A stretch of 64,000 nt of DNA from Ceratotherium simum simum (GCF_000283155.1 NW_004454289.1:1478143-1542142), one strand, 5' to 3'. Positions 1 to 11,884 are shown, counted from the first letter of the stretch. Numbers and translations: made by a program. Notes: generated from the sequence alone by a model not told the origin.

Positions 1-1960
1 GTCTTGCTTTCTCTGTGTCCCATAAATTTTGGTATGTTGTCTTTTTGTTTTCATTCATCTCAAGGTATTTTCCTATTTTCCTTGTTATTTTTTCTTTTAT
101 CATTGGCTGTTTAGGAGTGTGTTAATTTTCACATTTGTGAATTTTTCAATTTTCCTGCTGTTATTTATTTCTAGTTTCATTCCTTGTGATCAGAAAAGAT
201 ACTTTGCGTGCTTTCAATTTTTTCAAATGTATTGGGTCTTGTTTTGTGGCATAACATATGTTCTATCCTGGAGAACATTCCATGTCTAGTTGAGAAGAAT
301 GTATATTCTGCTGTTGTTGGGTGGAGTGTTCTGCGTACATCTTTTAGATCTAATTGGTTTTTGGTGGTGCTCAAGTCCTCTGTTTCCTTACTGATCTTCT
401 GTCTGGTTGTTCTAACCATTATTGAAAGTTGGGTATTGAAGTCTCCAACTATTATTGTTGAACTGTCTATTTTTCTTTCTAATTCTGTCAGTGTTTGCTT
501 CATATATTTTGGGCCTCTGTTATTTGGTGCATGTATATTTATAATTGTTATATATTCTTGATGAATTGACTCTTTCATCAATATATGATGTCCTCCTTCA
601 TGTCTTGTAACAATTTTTGACTTACAGTCTATTTATGTGATGTTGGGATCCCCACCCTGCTCTCTTTCATTTGCTATTTGCATGGAATATCTTTTCATTC
701 TATCACTTTGATCTATTTGTGTCTTCAGATCTAGAGTGAGTCTCTTGTAGACAGTATATTGTTGGATCATTTTTTTAATTCATTTGACAGAATGAATTAA
801 ATGGGCTAATTGACAGTTAGCCCTTTGATTGGAGAGTTTAGTCCATCTACATTTAGGGTAATTACTGGTAAGGAAGGACTTGCTTTTGCTATTTTGCTTT
901 TGTTTTCTGTGTGTCTTGTAAATTTTTGTCTCTCATACCCTCATTACTGCCTTCTTTGGGTTTAGTTCATTTTTTTGAAGTGAACATTTTGATTACCTTC
1001 TCATTGCCTTTTGTGCATATTCTACACATATTTTCTTTGTGGTTACCATGGGGCTTACATTTAACATCCTAAAGTTATAACAATGTAATTTGAATTGATA
1101 CCAAGTTACCTTCCATAGTATACAAATCTCTGCTTCTGTACAACTTTCCCTCCCTTATGTTATAGATGTCACAAATTACATCTTTATACATTGTGTGCCC
1201 AATAGCATAGGTTTATAATTTTTATGCACATGTCTTTCAAATACTCTGGAAAATAAAAGGTCAAGTTGCAAACTAAAACTAAAATAATACTGGCATTTAT
1301 ATATATTCCCATGTATTTTCCTTTACTGGGGACCTTTATTTCTTTATATGGCTTCAAGTTGCTGTTTAGTATTTCAGCCTGAAGAACTCCTTTTAGCATT
1401 TCTTGTAGGGCTGGTCTAGTGGTAACAAACTGCCTCCGCTTTTGTTTACCTGGGAATGTCTCAATTTATCTCTCATGTAGAAGGACAGCTTTGCTGAATA
1501 TAGAAGTCTTGGTTGACATTCTTTTTTTCATTCAGCACTTTAAATATATCATCCCACTGTCTTCTAGCCTCCAAGGTTTCTGATGAGAAATCAGTTGGTA
1601 ATTTTATTGTGGATCCTTTGTATATGACAAGTTGCTTCTCTCTCGATGATTTCAAGATTTTTCTCTCTCTCTCTTCAGCTTTTAACAGTTTAATTATAAT
1701 GTTTCTAGGCATGGATGTCTTTAAGTTTTCCTACCAAACATTGGAATTCCCACAATGCATATGTTGATATGTTTGATAGTGTCACAGATCCCTTAGGCTC
1801 TGTTCACTTTTTGTGATTTTTCATTCTGCTTCTCAGACACAATAATTTCAGTTGCCCTATCTTCAAGTCCACTGATTCTTTGTTCTGGCTGCTCAAATCT
1901 GCTGTGAACCTCTCTAGTGAATTTTTAAAATTTCAGTTATTGTATGTACTAGTCCAGGGT
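1..1960 (-). mobile_element. L1 LINE fragment: ORF2 endonuclease start plus upstream 5' region
   Basis: Read on the minus strand, the block runs from an ancient mammalian L1 5' region (about 1960 to 900) into the start of ORF2 (about 880 to 1). Seen: the endonuclease translation at 177-581, and 5' text that recurs at 30.0-30.57 kb and 35.24-36.5 kb in the same orientation (for example the 'gcatttcttg..ggtctagtggt' segment). Everything 3' of the endonuclease is missing at the window edge. The frame is broken between 600 and 880, so the copy is dead. The subfamily is old (L1M type), by inference. Confidence 0.88.
177..581 (-). pseudogene. Broken L1 ORF2 apurinic-like endonuclease domain
   Basis: A 134-codon open stretch on the minus strand. 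It carries L1 endonuclease hallmarks in order: NIHAPN (residues 15-20, usually NIYAPN), VGDFNT (45-50, the metal-binding/catalytic GDFN), FSRIEHMLCHK in the middle of the C-terminal half, and SDH at residues 130-132, the catalytic histidine motif. In an intact element this domain nicks target DNA to prime reverse transcription. Here the upstream quarter of the domain and the whole reverse transcriptase are not in frame, so it is a relic. It is not a cellular gene. Confidence 0.9.
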
Positions 1961-1961
1961 T

Positions 1962-2560
1962 CTTTCTATCTGTCTATCAATTGATATAATAGAGAGAGAT
2001 TGATTTATTATGAGAAACTGGCTCATGTGATTATGAAGGCTGAGAAGTCCCACAATCTGCTATCTGCATGCTGGAGACCCCGGAGAGCTGGTGCTATAAT
2101 GCAGTCTGAGTCTGAAGGCCTGAGAACTAGGGGAGCTGATCCCAGTCTGAGGCCTGGAGAAGATGAGATGAGAGGTCTCAGCTCCATAGTGAGGCAGACA
2201 GGATCCTTCTGAGCAGCACCTGTGAACCAGGCTCAGGCAGTGCAGCCAATGCGCTTGGTCACCATGGAAACCCTAGGAGTGGGTGTCATGCCCACTGAGG
2301 GCAAATCCAAGTGATTTGTCTGTGCTTGCCAGAGGGCTGCCTTGAGGATATGGAGGATGAGTGTGAGGAGCAGTGCTGTGTTTGGTCAGCGATGTCTGCC
2401 CATGAAGGGTGGGAAGAGGTACAAGGCCCTGTGTTTGTCACCCATGTTCTATGACCAGCTTAGATCCTTTTGCTTCTGGGGAAATAAAAGAGAGAGATCC
2501 ACACACGTGGTCTATGGCAGAGTTGGGCCTTGGACCCCGAACTCAGTGCCCAGTGATCCT
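1962..2560. mobile_element. Unresolved interspersed repeat
   Basis: Follows the L1 directly with a 'gagattgatttattatgaga' type start and a 'ggctgagaagtcccacaat..' body, a phrase I associate with a common mammalian repeat whose family I cannot name. It shows internal repetition of 'ctgagtctgaaggcctgag' type phrases. No coding potential seen. Confidence 0.4.
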
Positions 2561-2561
2561 A

Positions 2562-2960
2562 TATTCTAATGACCTATTGCTGCATAGCAAACCACTCCAA
2601 AACTTTGTGGTTTAAAACAATAACAGTTTTATTATTCTCACAGGTTCTGTGGGTCCATAATTCAAACAGGGCACAGTGGGGACAGCTTGTCTCTGCTCTG
2701 CAGTGTCTTGTGCATCAGCTGGAAGACCTGAAGGGTTTTATGTGACTGCAACAGCTAGAAGCTGGAGCAGCTGGGGTGGGAGGGTCCACCTAAAGGTGAC
2801 ATTTTTGCTCTGTGGACAGTGCTGGCATGGTGGGTGCTCAGGCTCTGCAGGGACTGTTGACCAGGGCAGTTACGCATGGCTCTCTGCACGGCTTGAGCCT
2901 CCTCTCAGCAAGTGGCCTAGGGACAGGACAGAGTCTGGGACATGTGAGTGCTCATAATTA
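2562..2960 (-). mobile_element. Solo LTR-like repeat (MaLR/ERVL type), antisense
   Basis: The start 'tattgctgcatagcaaacca' followed by 'gtggtttaaaacaataac' is the reverse complement of the typical 3' end of MaLR/ERVL-class LTRs (..GTTTTAAGCCAC..TTTGTTA..). The rest ('ggggacagcttgtctctgct') fits the same class. Subfamily not determined. No internal retroviral sequence is next to it. Confidence 0.5.
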
Positions 2961-3589
2961 GTGGTATTTCACTGCGTTTCATTATTTCTTCATGTTCTGA
3001 AGAGGGAAAGCAAAGGGTGTAGTCCAGGAAGTTGGGGGGTGCAGTGTTCCAGGTACCCACCACCTGTGACCGCATTAAGGCCATGGCACCACTTCTCGTG
3101 GGCCTGTTGCTGCGATGACCAGCTCCGGCTTTCTCCAGCTCCTCTCTGGGCCTCAGTTTCCCTAGCGGTTGGCCCTCAGGTGGCCCTGGCAGCTCTGGCC
3201 ACCTATGACCAGGCTGCCTCTGGAGCTGGGGGGCTGTGGGGCGGGGGGAGGTGGCCCCGCCCCCACTCTGCTGGTGAACCTGAAATTTGGAAGTTTCCAT
3301 GTGCCTTCCAGCTGGAAACCAGATGCTGCTGCCCTGCCAGCCCCACCAGCCTCTGAAACAGCGCTGGGCGGTCATTTCAGAGTTTCTCTGACTCTGTCCC
3401 TCCTGATGAGGATTGCTGGGAAATCTAAGAACAGAATCCAGCCGGGCTGTGGCTGCAGCAGGCCTGAAACTGGATACAATCACAGTCAAGAGCCGCCTGA
3501 CAACACCCAACAGACGAGAGTGGGACAGAGGCCCAGACCCATAGCACAGGCTTGTCACCGTCACTCCTGCCCGGCCTACCCCTCAAGAT

Positions 3590-3647
3590 CTGTCTGTCTA
3601 TCCATCCATCTATCATCCATCTATCATCTATCTATCATCTATCATCC

Positions 3648-3686
<39 letters not shown>

Positions 3687-3754
3687 ATCTATCTGTCTAT
3701 CTAATCTATCTATCATCTATCTATATCTATCTATCATCTATCTATCTATATCTG

Positions 3755-3800
<46 letters not shown>

Positions 3801-3853
3801 ATCATCTCTATCTATCTGTGTATGTATCTATCTATCCATCCATCTATCTGATT
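3590..3853. repeat. (TCTA)n tetranucleotide microsatellite, interrupted
   Basis: About 260 bp of TCTA/TATC units broken by CATC and TGTC variants. The longest pure runs lie near 3650-3685 and 3757-3800. The interruptions divide the array into several pure blocks, so it is a compound, partly degenerate microsatellite that is probably still polymorphic. It creates a meaningless Ile/Tyr/Leu/Ser-rich open frame. Confidence 0.97.
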
Positions 3854-5289
3854 GTGACTAGCCCCACCCCAGTACTCTGATCCAACAGGTCTGGGTGGGG
3901 CCTGGTGTCTGTTTTATTTGTTTCCTCCCTGAAGCTCCCGGGTGACCTGGTGTCCACACAGGTTGAGAAGAACTGTGCATCTCTAAGAGGTTCCAGGGTG
4001 GTTTCCACCTGTGGCTACACCGGGCGTCTCTCTCTTAGAAGAGAGAAGCACAGACCTCATCTCACAAGGACCTCCTGCTCCCGGGTGTTTTGGGAATGGC
4101 CCAGCAGCCGGCCTGGATTAGCCTGGATTCTTCTTGTGTTTTCCTGTTTTCTGGCCACATGGCCCTGGCCGCCGGGTCAGGGTGCAGGACAGCTCAGACC
4201 TGGGTTTCCTGATCTGGGTCCCAAATCCCCGCGCAGCCTCGCCCCCGCTGCCCATTGCACTCTGCAGTCGGCTGTCGGCGCTGCCTGTGGCCCGCGCTGC
4301 GGCACCTCATGCTGCCGTGCTTCTCGCCACCTCACCGTCCAGCGCCTTCCTGCCTGGACGGGCACTTCCACCTGTGTCGCTCCTGTGCCCGTCACTGCCT
4401 CCTCCGCAATGCCACTCCTGGTCCCCAGTGTGCAGGGATTCATGGACAGGCCTGACGCTTGCTGTGGGCAACAGTGTGTGTATCTGTGTGTGTGTGTGTC
4501 TGTGTGCGTGTGCTCACAAATGTGCATTGTTCTGGCACATGGGCCTGGAGATCCATCGTATTCTCACAGAGGTCTGTGAGCCCTGGGCGTTTATTCCCCA
4601 CTCTGTCAGGGTTCTGGCTCAGAGCGCCCCTCCCTGGGGCTCACATCGTGAGTGGCTTTGACCCCTGCAGCCATCACACTGTTTGTGGGGCTGTTTTCTG
4701 GGGTGTTAGAGACTTGAGGGCAAGTGATCAGCTCTTGCCCATCACTGTCTCCTTAGTGGACCCAAGTGACAGACCCTCCGTCCGACTGTGTAAGCAGATT
4801 CTGGAATCCAGTGGTCATACGATGAAATAGCCCGGGGTCAATCCGGCTTCAGGCATGGCTGGATACAGTTGCCCAATGATCTCACCAAGACCCCCAATCC
4901 CCTCTCTATCTCTGGGCCCCACTTCCTGTTTTTGACTCCAACCTCAGACAGGCCTGTCCCTGGTGGTCATCAACGGCCACGATCCGCTCTGACATCGCAA
5001 CTTTCCTGATTCTAGGCCTGCTGACAGGTGCGAAACTCTGCCAGCCTTCCAATCGCAGAGGCCGGGGAGCAACTGCTGACCGGCTGGGCCTGCTCACATG
5101 CGCTGGCTTAGGGTGGAGCCCCCTCCCTGCCCCATGGACCAAATGGGAGGTGGGAGGAGGGGAGGGCTCCCCAAGCACCAGTCAGGGAAGGTGGTGCACG
5201 AGGCAGGAGCGGATGTGGAGAGGCCAGGACCGGATGTTGACCACAGCCGATGACGGAGTAGGCACCAAGCCCGGGGAAGGAAGCTGGTG
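3854..5289. other. Unique-looking GC-rich stretch, no gene seen
   Basis: Open frames overlap on both strands without a recognisable domain or codon signature. A short TG-rich run sits at 4471-4513. Nothing else is supportable. Confidence 0.5.
4471..4513. repeat. Short (TG)n-rich run
   Basis: About 43 bp of alternating TG with TATC, TCTG and GCG interruptions. Short and degenerate. Confidence 0.8.
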
Positions 5290-5445
5290 CTTCTAATAAG
5301 TCACTTTTGATCGTCACCTCAGCCATACAGAGGGTCTTGTTATCCCCACCTCACAGGTGGGAAAGGACATTGCAGGGAGGACGATTCTTACCCGAGGAGA
5401 CAGCTCTGAGGGGGTACAGGCAGGCCTGGAACCCAGTTCTCTCTG
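5290..5445 (-). mobile_element. MIR SINE relic, antisense
   Basis: 'gttatccccacctcacaggt' followed by 'gacagctctgagg' and 'ggcctggaacccagttctct' matches the MIR antisense core (..TTATCCCCATTTTACAG..GGATTCGAACCCAGG..). Strongly diverged, as expected of a repeat that predates placental radiation. Confidence 0.7.
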
Positions 5446-6164
5446 ACTGGACCCTGAGGGATTCCCACTGCCATGCACCCTCAGAGCTCAACCCGTGTTT
5501 GTCGAATGAATAATACATAAAATGGAAACGAGTCTTAACCAATGTGGGGACCTAAGGAGCATGAGGGGGATGTGTGAGCAAGGCTAGAGGTCAGCTTTCT
5601 GGCAGGTTCCAGGAAGAGGTGCCCCTGGGACACCCTTCTTGGTGGCGGCTTCCCAGCACCCTCGCTGCTCCACTCTCAGGGGCATGTTCCAGAGGGCCAG
5701 CGCCTCGGCCGACAACAACCCCAGGGACTAGGGCTTTGTCGAATAGCCCCGGCCTGTGACCAATTGGTGCCAACCCCAGTGCTTGGCCACGACAGTGCTC
5801 ACAGCTCAGGAGCTGCCCCCAGCGAGGGTGTCAGGGTCACCACTCGCGCCTCCGTGGTCTGACCACTGACCATCACAGCCACTTCGTCTTCTTTCCCTCA
5901 AGACGTGTGTCCTTGGCATTTTCCTCCTGGGGCCCAGATAAGCCAGCAGATGGAGGCGGGGCAGTGATTCACGGGGCATGTGAGTGCCTCCTTCCACACA
6001 GAATGCTGACCTGGGGGCAAAACCGCTTTCTCGGCTCCGATCCCCTAAAAGTCCACCTGCTCCAGGCTTGGGGCACTGTGCTGTCCACTGCACGGTTTGG
6101 AGGGGTGCTCTGCTGCCTTCGTGGGGCCAACTTCCCGGCAGGCATTTGGGGAGGGGTTTTTTTG

Positions 6165-6711
6165 TTTGATTTGTTTTTTTAATGAAATATACTTGACATA
6201 TGATATTGTGTAAATTTAAGTTGTACAACGTGTTAACTTGATACATCTATATATTGTAATATGATTGCCATTGTCGTGATAATTAGCACTTCTGTCACCT
6301 CATATAATTATCCTTTCTTTTTAGTGGTTGGAATGATGAAGTTCTAGTCTCTTAGCTTGTTTGATGATTATAACATGATATTGTCTGTATTCACTATGCT
6401 GTGCATTCGATCTCCAGGGCTTATTTTCTATTGGTTACAAGTTTGTACCCTGAAACAACCCTTAAAATCTATTTTATCCCCCAACCCCCATCCTCTGGTA
6501 ACCACCATTTTAGTCTCTGTTTTTACGAGTTCGGCTTTTTTAGATCCCACATATAACTGAGATAATACAGCATTTCTCTTTCTCTGTCTGACTTATCTCA
6601 CTGAGCATAACGTCCTTAAGGTCCATCCATGTTGCAAATGGCAAGATTTCCTTCTTTCTCACGGCCGAGTGGTATTCCATTCCATTGTAGTATATATATA
6701 CACCGCATCTT
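6165..6711 (-). mobile_element. L1 3' end fragment, left part
   Basis: Antisense L1 3'-terminal sequence: 'aatgaaatatacttgacata', 'ggtaaccaccattttagtct', 'cttatctcactgagcataac', 'ggtccatccatgttgcaaat'. It is split from 6904-7165 by an ERE insertion; joined across the SINE the two parts read as continuous L1. Confidence 0.9.
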
Positions 6712-6903
6712 CTTTTTTTTTGTGAGGAAGATCGGCCCAGAACTAACATCCATGCCCATCTTCCTCCACCTTATATGGGATGCCACCACAGCATGGCTTG
6801 ACAAGCAGTGCATCAGTGCACGCCCGGAATCCGAACCAGCGAACCCCGGGCCGCCGCAGTGGAGCGCGCGCACTTAACCGCTTTTGCCACCAGGCCAGCC
6901 TCC
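6712..6903 (-). mobile_element. ERE-type tRNA-derived SINE, antisense, with 13-bp target duplication
   Basis: Begins with a poly-T (the reversed A tail), then 'tgaggaagatcggcccagaa', and ends with the reversed head 'ttaaccgcttttgccaccag' plus 'gccagcc'. The flanks carry a perfect 13-bp duplication, tacaccgcatctt, at 6699-6711 and 6904-6916, a typical L1-mediated insertion. It interrupts an older L1, which gives relative age. Confidence 0.95.
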
Positions 6904-7165
6904 TACACCGCATCTTTTTGATCCATTCATCTGTTGATGGGCACCTAGGTTGTGTCCAAGTCTTGGCTCTTGTGAATAATGCTGCAATGAACCTGGGGGT
7001 ACAGCTATCTCTGCAAGGTCCTGATTTCACTTCCTTTGGATATGCACCTAGAAGCGGGGTTGCTGGATCACATGGTAGTTCTATTTTTAATTTTTTGAGG
7101 AACTTGCATGCTGTTTTCTATAGTGGCTGCACAGTTTACATTCCCACCAACAGTGCACCAGGGTT
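6904..7165 (-). mobile_element. L1 3' end fragment, right part
   Basis: Continues the L1 from 6711: 'tttgatccattcatctgttg', 'gtgaataatgctgcaatgaa', 'ggttgctggatcacatggta', 'cattcccaccaacagtgcac'. Antisense, ending near 'agggttccc'. Confidence 0.9.
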
Positions 7166-7334
7166 CCCTGCATTTTGGGAGATAATATCTCAGGGTTTTC
7201 TAGTTGGAGCCACTGATTCTGGGGTCAGGGGTTGGTACCAGGAGGCAGCCCCAGGCAAAGAGTGGAGGGAAGTGTTTGCAGAGTTGAGTGTGGTCTCCAT
7301 CTGGAAAAGGGCAGGGCAGACTAAGCGGCCACTG

Positions 7335-7856
7335 GGAAGCATCATATTGTTACATTGTTGGATATTTTCAGTTGAATCTTTTATTTTGAGATAACTGTAG
7401 ATTCACAAGCAGTTGTAAGAAATAATATGGAGAGATCACATGTATCATTCACCCAGTTTCCCCCAATGGTAACGTCTTGCAAGACTGTAGGACAATTTCA
7501 GAGCCAGGATGTTGACATTGATACCGTCCACACACAGAACACCCATCACCAAGGATCCCTGTGTTAAACGCTCACTGCCACACCCACCTCCCTCCCTCTC
7601 TCCCATCCCTGAGCCCAGCAACAGCTGATCTCTTCTCCATTTCAATACTTCTCTCATTTCAGGAATGTCGTGTAAATAATCATATAGTGGGGAATCTTTT
7701 GGGATCAGCTTTTTCCCCACTCAGCATAACTCTCTGGAGCTTCATCATGGTTTGGGTACATCAGCAGGGTATCCTTTTTATTGATGAGTAGCTGTCCAGG
7801 GTAGGGTGTTCCCCAGTTTAACCTTGCATCCCTCCACTGAAGAATATTTGGGCCTT
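7335..7856 (-). mobile_element. L1 3' UTR and ORF2 tail fragment, left of SINE
   Basis: 'tcaccca gtttcccccaatg' type text, then 'cactcagcataactctctgg' and 'ccctccactgaagaatattt', is an older L1 3' region on the minus strand. It resumes at 8102 after an ERE insertion. The 16-bp target site at 7841-7856 belongs to this L1. Confidence 0.8.
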
Positions 7857-8101
7857 CGAGCCGGCCCCGTGGCGTAGTGGTTAAGTGCGTGCGCTCTGCT
7901 GCTGGCGCCCGGGGTTTGGATCCCGGGTGCGCACGGAGGCACTGCTTGTCAGGCCATGTTGTGGCCACATCCCACATAAAGTGGAGGAAGATAGGCACGG
8001 ATGTTAGCTCAGGGCCAGTCTTCCACAGCAAAAAGAGGAGGATTGGCATGGATGTTAGCTCAGGGCTGATCTTCCTCACAAAAAAATGAAAAAACAAAGA
8101 A
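7857..8101 (+). mobile_element. ERE-type SINE, sense, full length with A-rich tail
   Basis: Head 'ggccccgtggcgtagtggtt' contains a pol III A box (tggcgtagtgg), and 'ggtttggatcc' is the B box. The body ends with two tandem copies of 'ggcacggatgttagctcagg'/'ggcatggatgttagctcagg', then an A-rich tail. Target duplication: agaatatttgggcctt (7841-7856) and agaatatctgggcctt (8102-8117), 16 bp with one mismatch, so somewhat older than the SINEs with perfect duplications. Confidence 0.95.
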
Positions 8102-8390
8102 AGAATATCTGGGCCTTTTCCGGTGTCTTGCTGTTGCAAATAAAGCTGATATGAACATTCTGTACCGGTTTCTGTGTAAACGTTAAGTCTTCACTTCTCT
8201 GAGATAAATGCACAAGAATGCAATTGCTGGACCTTCTGGTAATTCCATTTTCAGGATTAAAAGGACCTGCCAAAGTATTTGCAAAGTAGTTGCACTGTTT
8301 CATATTCCCAACACGAAGTATGAGGGATCCTCACCTCCACAGCGTCACAGCATCTGGTGCAATAAACGTGTAGATATATCCACTTTGGAT

Positions 8391-8621
8391 TTAATTTGCA
8401 TTTCCCTGATGGCTAATGATGTTGAATATCTTTTCATGGCTTATTTGCCAACTGGTATCATCTTCAGTGAAATGTCTGTTCATATATTTTGCCCATTTTC
8501 TAATTGGTTTGTTGGGATTTTTCTGTGGAGTGTTGGGAGTTCTTTGTGTATTCCAGATACTAGTCCTTATTGGATATGTGGTTTGCAAATATTTTCTTCC
8601 AGTCTTTGCTTGTCTTTTCAT
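8391..8621 (-). pseudogene. L1 ORF2 C-terminal remnant
   Basis: A 76-codon minus-strand stretch includes NKPIRKWAKYMNRHFTEDD, the conserved L1 ORF2 segment downstream of the reverse transcriptase (family form: [21 protein letters not shown]). The same motif occurs on the plus strand at 28082-28318, which lets the two copies be compared directly. Truncated at both ends; a relic. Confidence 0.85.
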
Positions 8622-9534
8622 CCTCTTAATTGAGTCTCACACAGAGCAGAAGATTTCAATTTGATGGGATCCAACTTATCAATTTGGCTTTCATGGATCA
8701 TTTTTTGTGTCAAGTCTAAGTATTCTTTGCCTAGTCCTAGATCTTAAAGATTTTCCCCCATGTTTTTTGTTTTAGTTTTACATTTTACATTTCTATCTGT
8801 GATCCACTGGAGTTCATTTCTGTAGAAGGTGTGCGGTTTAGGTGGAGGTTCACCGTTCTGTTTGTGGACGTCCAGTCGCCCCAGCACCACTTGTTGACAG
8901 GCTCTCCTTCCTCCGTCGACCTGCTCTTGTACTTTGGTCAAAACCTTTGGCCATACTTGCTGGGTCTCCTCCTGGTTCTCTGTTCTGACCCGTTGATCTC
9001 TGGGTTCTCCCCCACCAGCACCACACTGTCTCTTCCCTGTGGCCACAGGGGAAGCCTCAATGTCGGGAGAGTGGCTCCCCCCACTTCTTCCTTCTTTCCC
9101 AAGTTTACCTTAGCTGCCTGGGGCCTGTGCTTTTCCATAAAAATTTTAGAATGACCTGTCTACATCTACCACAAACGTTCTTGGGGTTTTGATAGGACTT
9201 GCATTAAACCCACAGATCAATTTGGGGAGAACGGACTTCTTCACCATGTTGAGTCTTCTGATTCATGGACATGGTGTGGCTCTCCATTCGTTTAGGGTTT
9301 CTTTGATTTCTTTCATCAAGGTTTCATAATTGTCAGCATTTCAGACTCTGTACATGTTTTGTTACACTTGTACCTAAGTGTTTTATTTTCTTTGGAGTGA
9401 GTGTAAACAGTATTGTTTTTAATTTAAATTTTCACATACTCATGGTTAGTATATAGAAATGTGATCAATTTTTGTATGTTGATCTTGTATCCTGCAGCCT
9501 TGGTGAACTCACTCATTATTTCTAGAAGCTTTTT

Positions 9535-9717
9535 TTAGATTCCTTTGGATTTTCTACCTAGACAATCATCTGCAAATAGGGACAATTTAATTTCTTCCTT
9601 TATGATCTGTGTTCCTTTTACCCCTTGCCTTGTTGCAGTGGCTAGAACCTCCAAGACTATGTGGATTGACGGTGGTGAGAGTGGATGGAATTTCCTTGTT
9701 CCCAAACTTACAGGCAA
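9535..9717 (-). pseudogene. L1 reverse transcriptase catalytic-core remnant (FADD box)
   Basis: The 60-codon minus-strand frame contains IIKEEIKLSLFADDC, matching the L1 RT motif KEEVKLSLFADDM. The two catalytic aspartates of the FADD box are still present, although the frame around them is broken within about 10 codons downstream. Confidence 0.85.
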
Positions 9718-10020
9718 AGAACTCAGGCCTTCACCATTAAGTATGACGTGAGCTGTAGCTTTTTGCGGACACTTGTTAGCAAGTTGAGGGAGTTCCCCTC
9801 TATTCCTAGTTTGCTGAAGTTTTCATCATGAATGGGTCTTTGATTTCGTCAAATTTTTCTGTATCAATTGATAAGATCATATGATTTTTCTCCTTTAACC
9901 TGTTAATATGGTGGATTACACTCACTGATTTTAAAGTATTGAACTAGCCTTGCATTCCTTGAACAAATCCCACTTGGCAATGGTATAATTTTTTGTCTAA
10001 TACTGCTAGATTTGATTTGC

Positions 10021-10206
10021 TCATATTTTGTTGAGGATTTTTGCATCTGCATTCATGAGAGATATTGGTCTGTAGTTTCTTTTTGTGGTGTCTTTGTCTG
10101 GTTTTGGTATCAGGGTGACGCTGGCCTCAGGGTTTGCCTTGTCAGACCATTTCAGCATTTGATTCACCTCAGTGTTGATGTATGTTGATTGTCTTTTCTC
10201 ATTCAT
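10021..10206 (-). pseudogene. L1 reverse transcriptase N-terminal remnant
   Basis: Reads ..[25 protein letters not shown].., the strongly conserved start of the L1 RT fingers (family form: [33 protein letters not shown]). It continues on the same strand as the FADD fragment at 9535-9717 but in separate open stretches. Confidence 0.88.
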
Positions 10207-10794
10207 CTTGTGATTTTCCTGGTTCTCAGAATGACCAGTTAATTTTTATTATCTTGTGGACACTTTGGGTATTATATTATGGACTCTGGATTCTATTTAA
10301 TCTTCTTTTCTCGTCAGTCAGTCCTGTGCATGCAGCAGAAGGGCCAGGTTGGTGTGTTTGCTTAGCTCCCCCTTGGCCCTCCTGATACCCTCTTGGCTAA
10401 AGTGTGGAGCCCACACGTCATTGTCTCTGGATGGGATGTAAGATCAACTCCCTGCTGGGCCCGCTGATTCCAGGGAGGGGGAAGTAGAGTGTTTGCTCGC
10501 CCCGGTTATCACTTGGTTCTGTCTTGTGGAGTGAGGGAGGCTCAGCTTGCCACTGAAGCACATCGACACTACCCTGGCCAGGGGATCAGATCACTGTTCC
10601 CTGCTTCTACGAAGTGGAGAATGGAAGATCACCTTCCTGCTCAGTCCTGCTGGAACCGCAGAGGTGGGGTGGGTGCAGGGTGGGTGCAGGCTTTCCCTTT
10701 GTCTTTGGCTGGAGTAGGGTGGGTATTGCCAAAAAGAGTTTCTATTGTTAGGCTACCCTTTTTTGGTTTTTGGCTAGGGAGACTAGGCTTTGAA

Positions 10795-11865
10795 AATTTT
10801 TATATTTTATTTTTTTATTGTGGTAAAATACACATAACATAAAATTTACCATTAGTAACACTTAGTACATTCACAATGTCATGCAACCATCACAGCTACC
10901 AAATTCTAGAACATTCTCATCACCCCAAAAGGAAATCCTGTACCCATTAAGTAGTGGGTTCTCATTCACCCTTCCCCTCAGCTCTGGCAACCACTAGTCA
11001 GCCTTCTGTCTCTATGGATTTGCCTATTCTGGATGTTTCATATAAATGGAATCATTCAATATATGGTCTTTTGTGTCTGGCTTCTTGCACTGAGAGTAAT
11101 GTTTTTGAGCTTTGTCCACATTGTAGTGTGTATCAGTGTTTCACTCCTTTTTAAGGCTGAATAATATTCCATTGTATGGATGGACCACATTTTTGTTGAT
11201 CCATTCATCTGTTAATGGGCATTTGGGTTTTTTCCTCTTTTTGGCTGTTGTGAATAACACTGCTATGAATATTCATCTATGAATTTTGAACATGTTTGAA
11301 CACCTGTTTTCAATTATTTTGGGTACATACCCAGGGGTGGGATTGCTGGGTCACATGGTAATTCTGTGTTTAACTTATTGAGGAAACATCAAACTGTTTT
11401 CCATAGTGACTACACCATTTACATTCCACTAGCAAAGTACAGCGTTCTAATTTCTCCACATCCTTACCAACATTTGTTAGTTTCTGTTTTGCTTTTCTTT
11501 TAATTCTAGCCATACTAATGGGTGTGAAGTGGTACCTCACAGTGGTTTTGATTTGCATTTTCCTTGTGACTAGTGGTGTTGAGCATCTTTTCATGTGCTT
11601 CTTGGTCTTTTGAATAGCTTCTTCAGAGACAGGTCTATCAAATCCTTTGCCATTTTTAAATTGGGTTGTTTATCTTTTTATTGTTTAGTTGTAAGAGTTC
11701 TTTATTTATTAAGGAAATAGATCTTTATCAGATATATAATTTACAAGTATTTTGTTCCCATTCTGTGGGTTATCTTTTCACTTTATTAATAGTGTCCTTT
11801 GATGCATGAGTTTTTAATTTCAATGAAGTCCAATTAATCTATTTTTTCTTTTGTTGCTTGTATGG
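10795..11865 (-). mobile_element. L1 3' end with ORF2 C-terminus, antisense
   Basis: 'gtggtaaaatacacataaca', 'ctggcaaccactagtcagcc', 'ctgaataatattccattgta' and 'ggattgctgggtcacatggt' are typical of an L1M 3' end. The minus-strand frame 11370-11594 reads MKRCSTPLVTRKMQIKTTVRYH, the end of ORF2. It abuts the 5' end of the preceding L1 at about 10790, so two L1 copies lie head to tail on the same strand. A closely similar 3' end recurs at 52.65-53.74 kb. Confidence 0.9.
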
Positions 11866-11884
11866 AACAAAAATTCCCTTTGGG

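Larger units (their letters stand above)
8102..10790 (-). mobile_element. L1 ORF2 (C-terminal to reverse transcriptase) and 5' junction, antisense
   Basis: Minus-strand reading gives ORF2 in reverse order along the window: C-terminal segment (8391-8621), a GC-shifted middle (8800-9150), reverse transcriptase catalytic region (9535-9717), and the RT start with [19 protein letters not shown] (10021-10206). From about 10220 to 10790 the text resembles an L1 5' region ('tcttgtggacactttgggta'). Many stops and frameshifts: inactive. The middle is notably CpG/GC richer than the ends. Confidence 0.85.

Noticed and set aside
3169..3861. 230-codon frame ending in Ile/Tyr/Leu/Ser repeats
   Set aside because: Half of it is translated TCTA microsatellite.
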